Assembly: GCF_014145395.1 (NCBI RefSeq)
Contig: NZ_JACHTE010000003.1
Location: forward strand, 186,001 to 250,000
Direction: 5' to 3'
Length of the DNA stretch: 64,000 nt
From: Marilutibacter penaei
GTDB taxonomy: Bacteria; Pseudomonadota; Gammaproteobacteria; Xanthomonadales; Xanthomonadaceae
The notes below the pieces were generated by a model. It made no database searches. It was not told the origin of the DNA and saw only the letters and a list, made by a program, of their open reading frames with translations. Shown one piece after another: positions 44,265 through 52,145 of the stretch (position 1 is its first letter; every line of letters begins with the position of its first letter). The position numbers and the translations under genes are program-made.

Positions 44265-44912
44265 ATGAAGCCGATGTGGATGACCGGGGTGTGCCTGAGC
44301 CTGTGCCTGCTGGCCTGCGACGCAACGCCGCCCGCGGTGCCCGCCGAAGACGACAGCGGAGCCGCCTCGCCCGCGCGGGACGCGCTCCCGCACGACCAGC
44401 CCGCGGAAGACGTGCCGCCCGCGACGGCGGCGGACCTGCTGCCACCACCGCCCGCCGACGCGGGCGTGGTGCGTACGGATGGCTACGGCCCGCTGCGGAT
44501 TGGCATGAGCCGGGAGGAGGTCGATGCGGCCTGGGGCGGTCCGGCGCTCGATGACGCCGGCATCCCGGACGGAACCGCGTGCTACTACCTGTTCCCGGGG
44601 GGTACGGATGCCGCCGAGGTCGCCTTCATGCTCGAATCGGGCCGGTTCGTGCGTTACGACGCCCGCGATCCCGGCCTGGAAGCACCGGGCGGGGGCCGGG
44701 TGGGCGACAGTGGCGATGCGATCCGTGCGCTCCATGCCGGCCGCATCGAATCGAGCCCGCACAAGTACGTCGAAGGGGGGCAGTACCTCCGCGTGACCAG
44801 CGTGTCGGGTGGCAGCGGGGTCCTGGTGTTCGAGCTGGATGCCGATGGCCGGGTGAGCGGATGGCACGCCGGCCAGGCGCCCCAGGTGGACTATGTCGAG
44901 GGCTGCAGCTGA
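44265..44912 (+). CDS. Lipoprotein of unknown function
   Basis: 215 aa. A short hydrophobic leader ends in the lipobox LLAC at about residue 18. A Pro/Ala/Asp-rich linker covers about 20-68. The C-terminal domain begins DGYGPLRIGMSREEVDAAWGGP, a pattern seen in lipoproteins with a BLIP/SmpA-like fold (GxxxxEV), and runs through FMLESGRFVRYD to DGRVSGWHAG. Function unknown. It precedes the antiporter gene by 45 bp on the same strand. Confidence 0.8.
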   Translation: MKPMWMTGVCLSLCLLACDATPPAVPAEDDSGAASPARDALPHDQPAEDVPPATAADLLPPPPADAGVVRTDGYGPLRIGMSREEVDAAWGGPALDDAGIPDGTACYYLFPGGTDAAEVAFMLESGRFVRYDARDPGLEAPGGGRVGDSGDAIRALHAGRIESSPHKYVEGGQYLRVTSVSGGSGVLVFELDADGRVSGWHAGQAPQVDYVEGCS

Positions 44913-44957
44913 CAATCGGGCGTGCCGCCCCCACACGGGGCGAGGAGGGGCAGGGTG

Positions 44958-45911
44958 ATGCTGGAAAACGTCGGATTCTTCGTCCTCGGCCTGGTGATGC
45001 TGGCGCTGGGGGGCGATTCGATCATCAAGGGCGCGTCGGGGCTTGCCCAGCGTTTCGGGGCCTCACCGTTCGTGGCCGGACTGCTGCTGGTCGCGTTCGG
45101 TACGTCCCTGCCGGAACTCGCAGTGAACGTCGAGGCCATGCGCAGCGGCCAGTCCGCCATGGCGATGGGCAATGCCGTCGGCAGCAACATCGTCAATTTC
45201 GGCTTGACGCTGGGCGTCGCCGCGCTGGCCGCGCCCCTGTTGCTGCGATGGCGCGCATTGACGCCGATGCTGCTGTTGCTGCTGCTGGGCACGCTGGGCG
45301 TCGCCGTGATGTCGCTGGACGGCACCCTCGGCCGGGCCGAAGGCGCGATCCTGCTGGTGGCCTTCTTCGCGGTCCTCGGATTCGTGCTCGCGCGGACCGT
45401 CCGCGAGAGCCAGGCGGTCCGCGACGATATCGCGGGGTTCGCACGAACCCAGACGGTGCTCGGCCTGAACCTGGTCCGCTTCGTGATCGCCGCGGTGCTG
45501 CTCTGGTTCGGCGCGCGTTTCGTGGTGTCGTCCGCAACCCCGCTCGGCGTGGCGATGGGGATGACGCCGCTGGTGACCGGCCTGCTGCCGGTGGCGATCG
45601 CCACGGCACTGCCGGAGGTCGCCGCTGCGGTGGTGGCGGCGCGACGGGGGCAGGGCGACATGGTCGCCGGCCACGTGATCGGTTCCAGCCTGTTCAATCT
45701 GTTCCTGGTGCTGGGCGGCATGGCGCTGTGGCGTCCGCTGGCGGTTCCGGCCTCGTTCGTGCAGTTCGAACTGCCGGCGGCCCTCGTCATCGCGCTGATG
45801 CTGGTGCCGATGGTGCGTGGCGACCTGCAGGTCAGCCGGCGGGAAGGTGCGGTACTGCTGGTCGCGCTGCTGGCGTGGATCGCGATGGAGCTGGTGAGCC
45901 TCCACGCCTGA
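44958..45911 (+). CDS. Calcium/sodium antiporter family protein
   Basis: 317 aa, about 10 TM helices arranged as two inverted repeats. The first alpha repeat is VAFGTSLPELAVNVEAM; the second is ATALPEVAAAVVAARRGQGDMVAGHVIGSSLFN, both carrying the acidic cation-binding residue. Known relatives (YrbG, CaxA-like) exchange Ca2+ for Na+ or H+. The start is taken from GAGGAGGGG 7 nt upstream of the ATG; a GTG at 44955 is adjacent. Converges with the ATP-grasp gene. Confidence 0.92.
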   Translation: MLENVGFFVLGLVMLALGGDSIIKGASGLAQRFGASPFVAGLLLVAFGTSLPELAVNVEAMRSGQSAMAMGNAVGSNIVNFGLTLGVAALAAPLLLRWRALTPMLLLLLLGTLGVAVMSLDGTLGRAEGAILLVAFFAVLGFVLARTVRESQAVRDDIAGFARTQTVLGLNLVRFVIAAVLLWFGARFVVSSATPLGVAMGMTPLVTGLLPVAIATALPEVAAAVVAARRGQGDMVAGHVIGSSLFNLFLVLGGMALWRPLAVPASFVQFELPAALVIALMLVPMVRGDLQVSRREGAVLLVALLAWIAMELVSLHA

Positions 45912-45923
45912 GGCGGTCGTGGG

Positions 45924-46880
45924 TCAGGCGGGTTGCCCGGCGAACAGTTCGCGGACGAAGCGCGCGCGCTCCGGTGCGGTGAGGGCCGGGTCGGCGACCG
46001 CGTCGATGCGTTCCAGCCGCTCGCGGAGGCCGCGGCGGTTGGCGACCTGGATCGCGAGTCCCGGGCGCGCGTTGAGCTCGAGGATCAGGGGGCCGCGGTC
46101 GCGGTCGATCACGATATCGACCCCCAGGTAGCCCAGGCCGGTGAGCTCGTGCCCGCCGGCGGAGAGCTCGAGGATGCGGTCCCAGCCGGGGATCTGCACG
46201 CCCTCGAGCGGTTCCATCGAATCCGGGTGGCGATCGACCGGTTGGCCATGCCACACCCCGTGGCCGGTCAGGCCGCTGGCGATGTCGATGCCGGTGCCCA
46301 CCGCGCCCTGGTGCAGGTTGGCCTTTCCGCCCGACGAGCGTGTCGGCAGGCGCAGCATGGCCAGCACCGGGTAGCCGCGATGCACGATCACACGCACGTC
46401 GGGCACCCCGAGGTGCGAGATCGCATGGAACACGTTGTCCGGCTTCACCCGGTACTCGATCATCGCGCGGTCCGGCCGGCCGCCGAAGCTGTACATGCCC
46501 GAGAGAATGTTGCCGAGGTGGTAGGCCACGTCGTCGCGGCTCATCCGCGTGCCGTTGATCTTGAGGTAGCCGCCCCCGAGCTTGCCGGCGATGACGACGA
46601 TGCCGTCACCGCCTGCCCCGCGCGCGGGCTTGACCACGAAGTCGTCGCGCCCTTCGAGCATCGTCTCGAAGCGGCGTGCATCGTGGTAGCTGGATACCAC
46701 CCCGTAAAGCTCCGGCACGGCGAGACCGGCATCCAGCGCGAGCTGTTTGGTCAACAGCTTGTCGTCGACGCGCGGGTACAGCCGGCGCGGGTTGCGCTCG
46801 GCGATGTACAGCGCGTTGCGTGCGTTCATGCTGAGCACGCCGGCACGCTTCAGTTCGCCAGGCAGCGCGAACCACCTCAT
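45924..46880 (-). CDS. Alpha-L-glutamate ligase-like ATP-grasp protein
   Basis: 318 aa RimK-related ATP-grasp enzyme. ATP-binding lysine and loop: DDFVVKPARGAGGDGIVVI; the metal/phosphate end is DIVIDRDRGPLILELNARPGLAIQVANR. The sequence from MNARNALYIAERNPRRLYPRVDDKLLTK is typical of the sub-family found beside transglutaminase-7TM proteins. Members are predicted to form amide/peptide bonds; no substrate is established here. Its ATG overlaps the stop of the 7-TM gene (ATGA). Third gene of the module. Confidence 0.9.
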   Translation of the reverse strand: MRWFALPGELKRAGVLSMNARNALYIAERNPRRLYPRVDDKLLTKQLALDAGLAVPELYGVVSSYHDARRFETMLEGRDDFVVKPARGAGGDGIVVIAGKLGGGYLKINGTRMSRDDVAYHLGNILSGMYSFGGRPDRAMIEYRVKPDNVFHAISHLGVPDVRVIVHRGYPVLAMLRLPTRSSGGKANLHQGAVGTGIDIASGLTGHGVWHGQPVDRHPDSMEPLEGVQIPGWDRILELSAGGHELTGLGYLGVDIVIDRDRGPLILELNARPGLAIQVANRRGLRERLERIDAVADPALTAPERARFVRELFAGQPA

Positions 46881-48418
46881 GGCGTGGATCCACCCTTGCC
46901 GGCGAGCGCCCGGAAGCGCAGCAGTTCGCTCAGGCGGTAGCCGGTGTAGCGGCCCAGCATCAGCGCCACCGCGAGGACCAGCAGCAAGGCCTCGGGGAAC
47001 ACGAACACGAAATACTCGACGCGCTCGTTGAACATGACCAGGTAGCAGGCCACCGCCACCACCAGGCTGCCCACGGCCTGGGTGATCGCGTCGCCGGGGC
47101 CGTGCTCCTCCCACACGATGGAGATGCGCTCGATGGTCATCGCCATGATCACCATCGGGAACAGTGCGACCGACAGGCCGACGTCGAAGTCCAGCCGGTA
47201 GGCGAGCAGGCTGACCAGCAGCATCAGGATGATCACCACGATCACGACCACCGCCAGCCGTGGCACCAGCAGCAGTTTGAGGTGCTCGAGGTAGAAGCGC
47301 ACCCCCAGGCCCGCGGTCACGATCACGGTGAACAGCAGCACGCCGGACGCCAGGTCGGTTTCCCGGAAGGCGAGCGAGATCAGCACCGGCATGAAGGTGC
47401 CGAATGTCCGGATGCCGATGACGTTGCGCAGCAGCACGATGAGCAGGATGCCGATCGGCACCAGCAGCAGGGTGCGGTAGACGTTCTGCACGTGCACCGG
47501 CAGGTTCGACAATGCGTATGCCATTACCGGCGAACCGGTCAGGGCGGTCTGCCGGTTCACCAGGTCCAGCGCGGGCTCGAACTTGCGGCTGGTGGACAGG
47601 CGCAGTTCCACGTGGCGCGCGTTGTCGGCCTGGAACATCGGCGTGTCGCCGTGCCACCAGATGAGGAAGTCCGGCGGATAGCCGTGGCTGGCGTCGGCCG
47701 GATTGATCGCGATCCAGCGCTCGCCGTTGTTGACCTCCAGCCAGGGCTCCGGCCGCGGGTCGCTGACCCCCTCCGCCAGCCGGATGCCCCAGACCGTGCG
47801 CGCGGGGATGTGGGCGCCGGCCAGCACGTGGATCGCGGTGCGCGTCCGCGCCTCCCGTGATGCGGGTTGCGGCAGCAGCAACTGCACGTTCTCGTCGTTG
47901 GCGGGATTCGCCAGCTTCTGCACCAGCAGCGAAGAGAACGTCGCGATGTCGGCGGACTTGCTGCGGACTTCATCGAGGATCGCCTCGACCGCAGCGCCCT
48001 CCAGCTCGCCGTAATCCGGCGTGGTTTCCAGCGCCGGCACCGCCTCGTCGACGGGTGCGCGGGCGTGGCGCGCGATGGTGGCCCGGTAGTAGAGCGCCTG
48101 GGGCCCGCTGGCGCGCCGGATGCTCCACAAGGCGACGCGGTTGTCTCCGCGCATCTCGGTCTGGACGCCGTACCCGCGCGAGACGAAGTTCTCGTCCAGG
48201 ACCATGAAGCCCGGTGGCTGCGCCGGTATGGCGAGTTCGGCCTTGATGCCGACGTGCTCCTGGTCCGGGTCGAAGCCCAGGCGCGCCTCCACCACCCAGC
48301 TGGCCACCTCCTCTTCCGGACTGAGCGGGAAGCCAAGCACGCGTGCCTTGTAGGCGATCAGCCCCAGCGCGGTGGCGGCCAGGACGATCGCGAGGATGCG
48401 CAGGTGCCAGCGCTTCAT
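46877..48418 (-). CDS. Inactive transglutaminase-like domain fused to a 7-TM region
   Basis: 513 aa. TM1 is about residues 7-25. A large periplasmic domain (about 30-310) has a transglutaminase-like core: HVLAGAHIPARTVWGIRLAEG and WLEVNNGERWIAINPADAS, where the catalytic Cys is not evident. The C-terminal ~200 residues are hydrophobic with about seven helices, ending RLSELLRFRAL. This architecture is a described family associated with ATP-grasp and retropepsin-like genes. Role inferred: binding or presenting a periplasmic peptide to its partners. 4-nt overlaps on both sides. Confidence 0.88.
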   Translation of the reverse strand: MKRWHLRILAIVLAATALGLIAYKARVLGFPLSPEEEVASWVVEARLGFDPDQEHVGIKAELAIPAQPPGFMVLDENFVSRGYGVQTEMRGDNRVALWSIRRASGPQALYYRATIARHARAPVDEAVPALETTPDYGELEGAAVEAILDEVRSKSADIATFSSLLVQKLANPANDENVQLLLPQPASREARTRTAIHVLAGAHIPARTVWGIRLAEGVSDPRPEPWLEVNNGERWIAINPADASHGYPPDFLIWWHGDTPMFQADNARHVELRLSTSRKFEPALDLVNRQTALTGSPVMAYALSNLPVHVQNVYRTLLLVPIGILLIVLLRNVIGIRTFGTFMPVLISLAFRETDLASGVLLFTVIVTAGLGVRFYLEHLKLLLVPRLAVVVIVVIILMLLVSLLAYRLDFDVGLSVALFPMVIMAMTIERISIVWEEHGPGDAITQAVGSLVVAVACYLVMFNERVEYFVFVFPEALLLVLAVALMLGRYTGYRLSELLRFRALAGKGGSTP

Positions 48419-48975
48419 GCGTGCCCTGCCACCGTCGCCGCCGCGTCGTCGCGGCCGGCACCGGCGTCATCGCAGTCCGGGCGCCGGACGAACGTCTCGC
48501 CGGAGTCGACGACGATGTGCCCGGCGAGGAAGTTGCGTCCCACCAGCACGGGATAGACGAATGAACTGCGGTCCACCAGCGTGAACTCCTCCTTGCGGTA
48601 GGTGGACCCGACGCACATGCGCATCTCGACGACCGGGCGCCGCTGGGTCTCGCCGCTGTGGCGGCGGATGCGAACGTGGCGGACGACGCGCGCCTCGAAC
48701 GTCTCCTCCACGTCATGGTCCTCGTCACGCACCACGAAACGGACATGGCGCTTGCCGTCCTTCCGGAACTCCTCGATGTCCTCGGCCGTCAGGGACGACG
48801 TCGTCGCGCCGGTGTCGAGCTTGGCCTTCAGTCGCAGGGGGCCGCGGCCGATGTCCACCCACTCGATCCAGCCCAGGATGTTCTTGCCGGAGGGCGCCGG
48901 GTCCCTCGCGTACAGGTTGGGTGCGACCGCCAGCAGGCCGGCGGCACAGATGCCCAGGAAGCGTTGCTTGCTCAT
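48415..48975 (-). CDS. Retropepsin-like periplasmic protease (RimK-associated, PF05618 type)
   Basis: 186 aa. A signal peptide ends about residue 23 (LYA-RD). The aspartyl-protease-like motif AKLDTGATTSSL has its catalytic Asp at 54. The remainder has the expected FPVLVGRNFL-type element (here YPVLVGRNFLAGHIVVD). Retropepsin-like enzymes act as dimers with one Asp each. First gene of a three-gene set with the 7-TM protein and the ATP-grasp ligase, all with 4-nt overlaps. Proteolysis of an envelope peptide or protein is inferred; no substrate is known from the sequence. Confidence 0.87.
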   Translation of the reverse strand: MSKQRFLGICAAGLLAVAPNLYARDPAPSGKNILGWIEWVDIGRGPLRLKAKLDTGATTSSLTAEDIEEFRKDGKRHVRFVVRDEDHDVEETFEARVVRHVRIRRHSGETQRRPVVEMRMCVGSTYRKEEFTLVDRSSFVYPVLVGRNFLAGHIVVDSGETFVRRPDCDDAGAGRDDAAATVAGHA

Positions 48976-49104
48976 CGATCGAGGTCCGGGCCACGAAAAG
49001 GGTGGCCTGCAAACCCGCAATCGTACCGGGGCCGGGCCGACTTGTAAGGGGCGGACCGGCCTCGCCCCGCGGAAATGGGAACCGGGTCGTGCCGCGGACG
49101 CGCC

Positions 49105-49443
49105 TCAGGCGCCGTCGTCGCTGCCCGGCGCCGGGGGCTCCGGCCGTTGGCGCGGGTCCAGCTTCAGGGCTGCCAGCGACATCAGGTGGGCGCTGACCGG
49201 CGCGGTGATGAACAGGAACAGGGTGATCAGGACCTCGCGCAGGCCAAGGCCGTCCCCCAGCCAGGCGTGGTGGCCGATCGAGGCGATCAGCACGCAGCCC
49301 ACGCCGAGCGTGGTGGCCTTGGTTGGCCCGTGCAGGCGCTTGAAGAAGTCCGAGAGCTTGACCAGGCCGAAGGAGCCGACCAGCACGAACCCGCTGCCGA
49401 CCAGCAGCAGCGCCGCCAACGCGATTTCAAGCACGATGTTCAT
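49105..49443 (-). CDS. phaG: Monovalent cation/proton antiporter subunit G
   Basis: 112 aa, three TM helices, with the family segment GSFGLVKLSDFFKRLHGPTKATTLGVG and a Pro-rich C-terminal tail. Last gene of the six-gene Pha/Mrp operon; its ATG overlaps the stop of subunit F. MrpG-type subunits are needed for assembly of the antiporter. A stem (GGGGCG/CGCCCC) lies about 25 nt after its stop and may weakly terminate the operon before the retropepsin gene. Confidence 0.93.
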   Translation of the reverse strand: MNIVLEIALAALLLVGSGFVLVGSFGLVKLSDFFKRLHGPTKATTLGVGCVLIASIGHHAWLGDGLGLREVLITLFLFITAPVSAHLMSLAALKLDPRQRPEPPAPGSDDGA

Positions 49444-49766
49444 TCGACGATGTCCCGCCGCAGCACGTACTTGCTGAGCATCACGGTGCCCACGAACCCC
49501 AGCATCGCGATGATGAGCGCGGCCTCGAAGTAGATCGCGCTGCGCAACTGCATGCCGAACAGGATCAGGCCGGCGATGGTGTTGATGTACAGCGTGTCCA
49601 GCGCGAGGATGCGGTCCGGCAGGCTGGGCCCCTTGAGCAGCCGGTAGAGGCTCATCAACAGGGCGATGCCGACCATGTAGAGGGACGCCAGGATGGCGCC
49701 GTCGACCAGCGACATGCCAGTCGGGACGGCGCCGCCGGCGGCGACGAGCGATGCGGTCGGGCTCAC
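49440..49766 (-). CDS. phaF: Monovalent cation/proton antiporter subunit F
   Basis: 108 aa from a GTG at 49766 with AAGGAG 9 nt upstream; a later ATG at 49715 would give the common 91-residue length but has no Shine-Dalgarno. Three TM helices; the signature is LLKGPSLPDRILALDTLYINTIAG. The GTG overlaps the subunit E stop (GTGA), and its own stop overlaps subunit G. Confidence 0.92.
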   Translation of the reverse strand: MSPTASLVAAGGAVPTGMSLVDGAILASLYMVGIALLMSLYRLLKGPSLPDRILALDTLYINTIAGLILFGMQLRSAIYFEAALIIAMLGFVGTVMLSKYVLRRDIVE

Positions 49767-50248
49767 GGGAAGATCTCCTTCAACAAGGTCTCGTAGCGCG
49801 CCTTGATCTCCGCCACCTGCGCCTCCGGGTCCTTGAGGTTGAAGCAATGCACCAGCAGGTGGCGGCGGTCCTCGCTGAGTTCGGCCGACACGGTGCCGGG
49901 GGTGAGCGTGATGATACTCGCCAGCGCGGTGATGCCGTGGATGCTGGTCAGGTCCAGCGGGATCCAGATGAAGCCCGGGGTCAGCACGCGCTCCGGGCCC
50001 AGGATCCGGCGGGCAACCTCGATGTTCGACAGCACCATGTCCCACAGCACGCGGCGGCTCAGCTGGAGGATGGCGATGGTCCGGCCGAAGCTGGCGCGCT
50101 CGGGCTCCAGCATGCCGGCCATCCACGGCAACAGCAGGGCCAGGATCACGCCAATGGCCAGTTGGCCCAACGAGAAGTCCGCGACCAGCAGCAGCCACAG
50201 CACCAGGACCGCCAGGCTCAGTGGCAGGGAAGGCGTCAGGCGCTTCAT
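49763..50248 (-). CDS. phaE: Monovalent cation/proton antiporter subunit E
   Basis: 161 aa. An N-terminal pair of TM helices (LPLSLAVLVLWLLLVADFS and the following) is followed by a soluble part containing LGPERVLTPGFIWIPLDL and the typical ITLTPGTVSAEL. It is an accessory subunit of the Mrp/Pha complex. ATG overlaps the subunit D stop by 4 nt. Confidence 0.93.
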   Translation of the reverse strand: MKRLTPSLPLSLAVLVLWLLLVADFSLGQLAIGVILALLLPWMAGMLEPERASFGRTIAILQLSRRVLWDMVLSNIEVARRILGPERVLTPGFIWIPLDLTSIHGITALASIITLTPGTVSAELSEDRRHLLVHCFNLKDPEAQVAEIKARYETLLKEIFP

Positions 50249-51801
50249 GGCGACGGCTCCCGAAGCTGGGGCCGCGTGGTGTGGGCGGCCTCGACGTAGT
50301 CCGCCGGAGCCAGCAGTTGCCCGGCGGCGGCATCCACGTAGCGCAGCACCGGGCCGGCGAACACGGTCAGCGCGATGCCATAGCCGAGCAGGAGTACCGT
50401 CGCCAGCACCTGCACGCGCGCCGGTGGCGCCGGTACCGGCGTCGTCTCCGGCCAGGGTTCGGCGCGCCAGAACACCTGGCTGGCGGTCCGTGAAAGCGCG
50501 ACCACGGCCATCAGCCCGGTCAGCAGCACCACCGTCCAGACCCAGCCCATCCGGGCGTGCGGGACCGCATCCAGCAGCAGCGTCTTGCCGATGAAGCCCG
50601 ACAGCGGTGGCAGGCCGCTGACCGAGACCGCGGCGACCGCGAACATCAGGCCGAGCAGGGGCGCGTGCCGCAGCGGGCCGTTGGTGTCGAGGTTGTCGCC
50701 GACGCCACGCTGGCGGCGGATGAGGTCGACGATCAGGAACAGCGCGCCGGCGACGAAGGTGCTGTGCACCAGGTAGTACAGGCCGGCCGCGATCGACGCG
50801 CGAGTATCGAGCGCGATCGCGATGAACAGCGTCGCCGCCGAGGTGACCACCAGGAAGGCCGCGAGCATGCGCAGGCTGGAACTGGCCAGCGCACCCAGCG
50901 TCGCCAACACCAGCGTGACCAGGCCCGCGGGCAGCAGCCACGCCCAGGCCCAGTCGGCCAGCGCCGCGGCGGGCGTGCCCAGCGCGAGGTCGCCGAACAC
51001 CAGCGTGTACACGCGCAGCACCGCGTACAGGCCGACCTTGGTCATGACCGCGAACAGCGCCGCCACCGCGGCCGGCGCGCGCGAATAGGCATTGGGCAGC
51101 CACAGGTACAGGGGTGCGAGCGCCGCCTTGGCGCAGAACACCACCAGCAGCACGCCCGACGCGGCGCGGATCAGCGCGACGTTGGCGGGATCGGCCGCGG
51201 CCACGCGCGCCGCCATCTCGGCCATGTTGAGCGTGCCCAGCAGGCCGTAGAGCAGCCCGAGCGCGATCAGGAACAGCGTCGATGCGGTGATGTTGAATAC
51301 CACGTAGTGCAGGCCGGAGCGCATCCGCGGGCCGCGCCCGCCGCTGAGCAGCAGGCCGTAGGAGGCGATCAGCATCACCTCGAAGAACACGAACAGATTG
51401 AACAGGTCGCCGGTCAGGAACGCGCCATTGAGGCCGGCGAGCTGCAACTGGAACAGCGCGTGGAAGTGGATGGCGCGGCGGTCCCAGCCGGCACAGGCAT
51501 ACAGCAGGCAGCCCGCGGCCAGCAGCGTGGTCGCCAGCACCATCAGCGCGCCGAGGCGGTCGACCACCAGCGCGATGCCCAGCCGCGCGGGCCAGTCGCC
51601 CAGCAGGTAGGCGGTGATCCGTCCTTCGTCCGCCTGTGCAACGAGCGCGATCGAGATGGCCAGCAAGGCGAGCATGCCCGTCGCCGCGAGCGCGCGCTGC
51701 ACGGCGATGCCGCGACGCTCGACCAGCAGCATCACCGCGCCGAACAGCAACGGCACGACGATCGGAAGCACCGGCAGGTGTTGGGCGAAGGCCAGGCTCA
51801 C
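50245..51801 (-). CDS. phaD: Monovalent cation/proton antiporter subunit D
   Basis: 518 aa from a GTG, about 14 TM helices, related to complex I ND4/ND5 proton-channel subunits. Conserved elements include FNLFVFFEVMLIASYGLLLSGG (key acidic residue), the lysine helix AKAALAPLYLWLPNAYSRAP and the broken helix SGLPPLSGFIGK. It forms one of the two transport modules. The GTG overlaps the subunit C stop (GTGA), continuing the coupled arrangement. Confidence 0.95.
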   Translation of the reverse strand: MSLAFAQHLPVLPIVVPLLFGAVMLLVERRGIAVQRALAATGMLALLAISIALVAQADEGRITAYLLGDWPARLGIALVVDRLGALMVLATTLLAAGCLLYACAGWDRRAIHFHALFQLQLAGLNGAFLTGDLFNLFVFFEVMLIASYGLLLSGGRGPRMRSGLHYVVFNITASTLFLIALGLLYGLLGTLNMAEMAARVAAADPANVALIRAASGVLLVVFCAKAALAPLYLWLPNAYSRAPAAVAALFAVMTKVGLYAVLRVYTLVFGDLALGTPAAALADWAWAWLLPAGLVTLVLATLGALASSSLRMLAAFLVVTSAATLFIAIALDTRASIAAGLYYLVHSTFVAGALFLIVDLIRRQRGVGDNLDTNGPLRHAPLLGLMFAVAAVSVSGLPPLSGFIGKTLLLDAVPHARMGWVWTVVLLTGLMAVVALSRTASQVFWRAEPWPETTPVPAPPARVQVLATVLLLGYGIALTVFAGPVLRYVDAAAGQLLAPADYVEAAHTTRPQLREPSP

Positions 51802-52145
51802 GGCATGCCCTCGCCGCCGGCATCGACGTGGTCGCTGCCATTGTCGGCGCGGCTGCGGATCGCGATCACGATGGTGACCGCGGTCATCGCGAAGGCAATC
51901 ACGATCGCGGTCAGCACCAGGGCCTGCGGCAGCGGATCGGTGTAATGCGCCAGGGTGGGTGCGATGCCGTCGCGCAGCACGGGCGGTTTGCCGACCACCA
52001 GCCGGCCAGACGAGAAGATCAGCAGGTTCGTCGCATACGACAGCAGCGTCAGGCCGAGGATGACGTCGAAGCTGCGCGCGCGCAGCAGCAGGTAGACGCC
52101 ACCGGCGGCGAGCAGGCCGATCGCACTGGCGAGGGCGAATTCCAT
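51798..52145 (-). CDS. phaC: Monovalent cation/proton antiporter subunit C
   Basis: 115 aa NuoK-like membrane subunit with three TM helices: ALASAIGLLAAGGVYLLL, SFDVILGLTLLSYATNLLIF and the last, ALVLTAIVIAFAMTAVTIVIAI. The ATG shares a base with the stop of the fused A/B gene (TGATG), and its stop overlaps the subunit D GTG. Not the polyhydroxyalkanoate synthase that shares this symbol. Confidence 0.94.
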   Translation of the reverse strand: MEFALASAIGLLAAGGVYLLLRARSFDVILGLTLLSYATNLLIFSSGRLVVGKPPVLRDGIAPTLAHYTDPLPQALVLTAIVIAFAMTAVTIVIAIRSRADNGSDHVDAGGEGMP

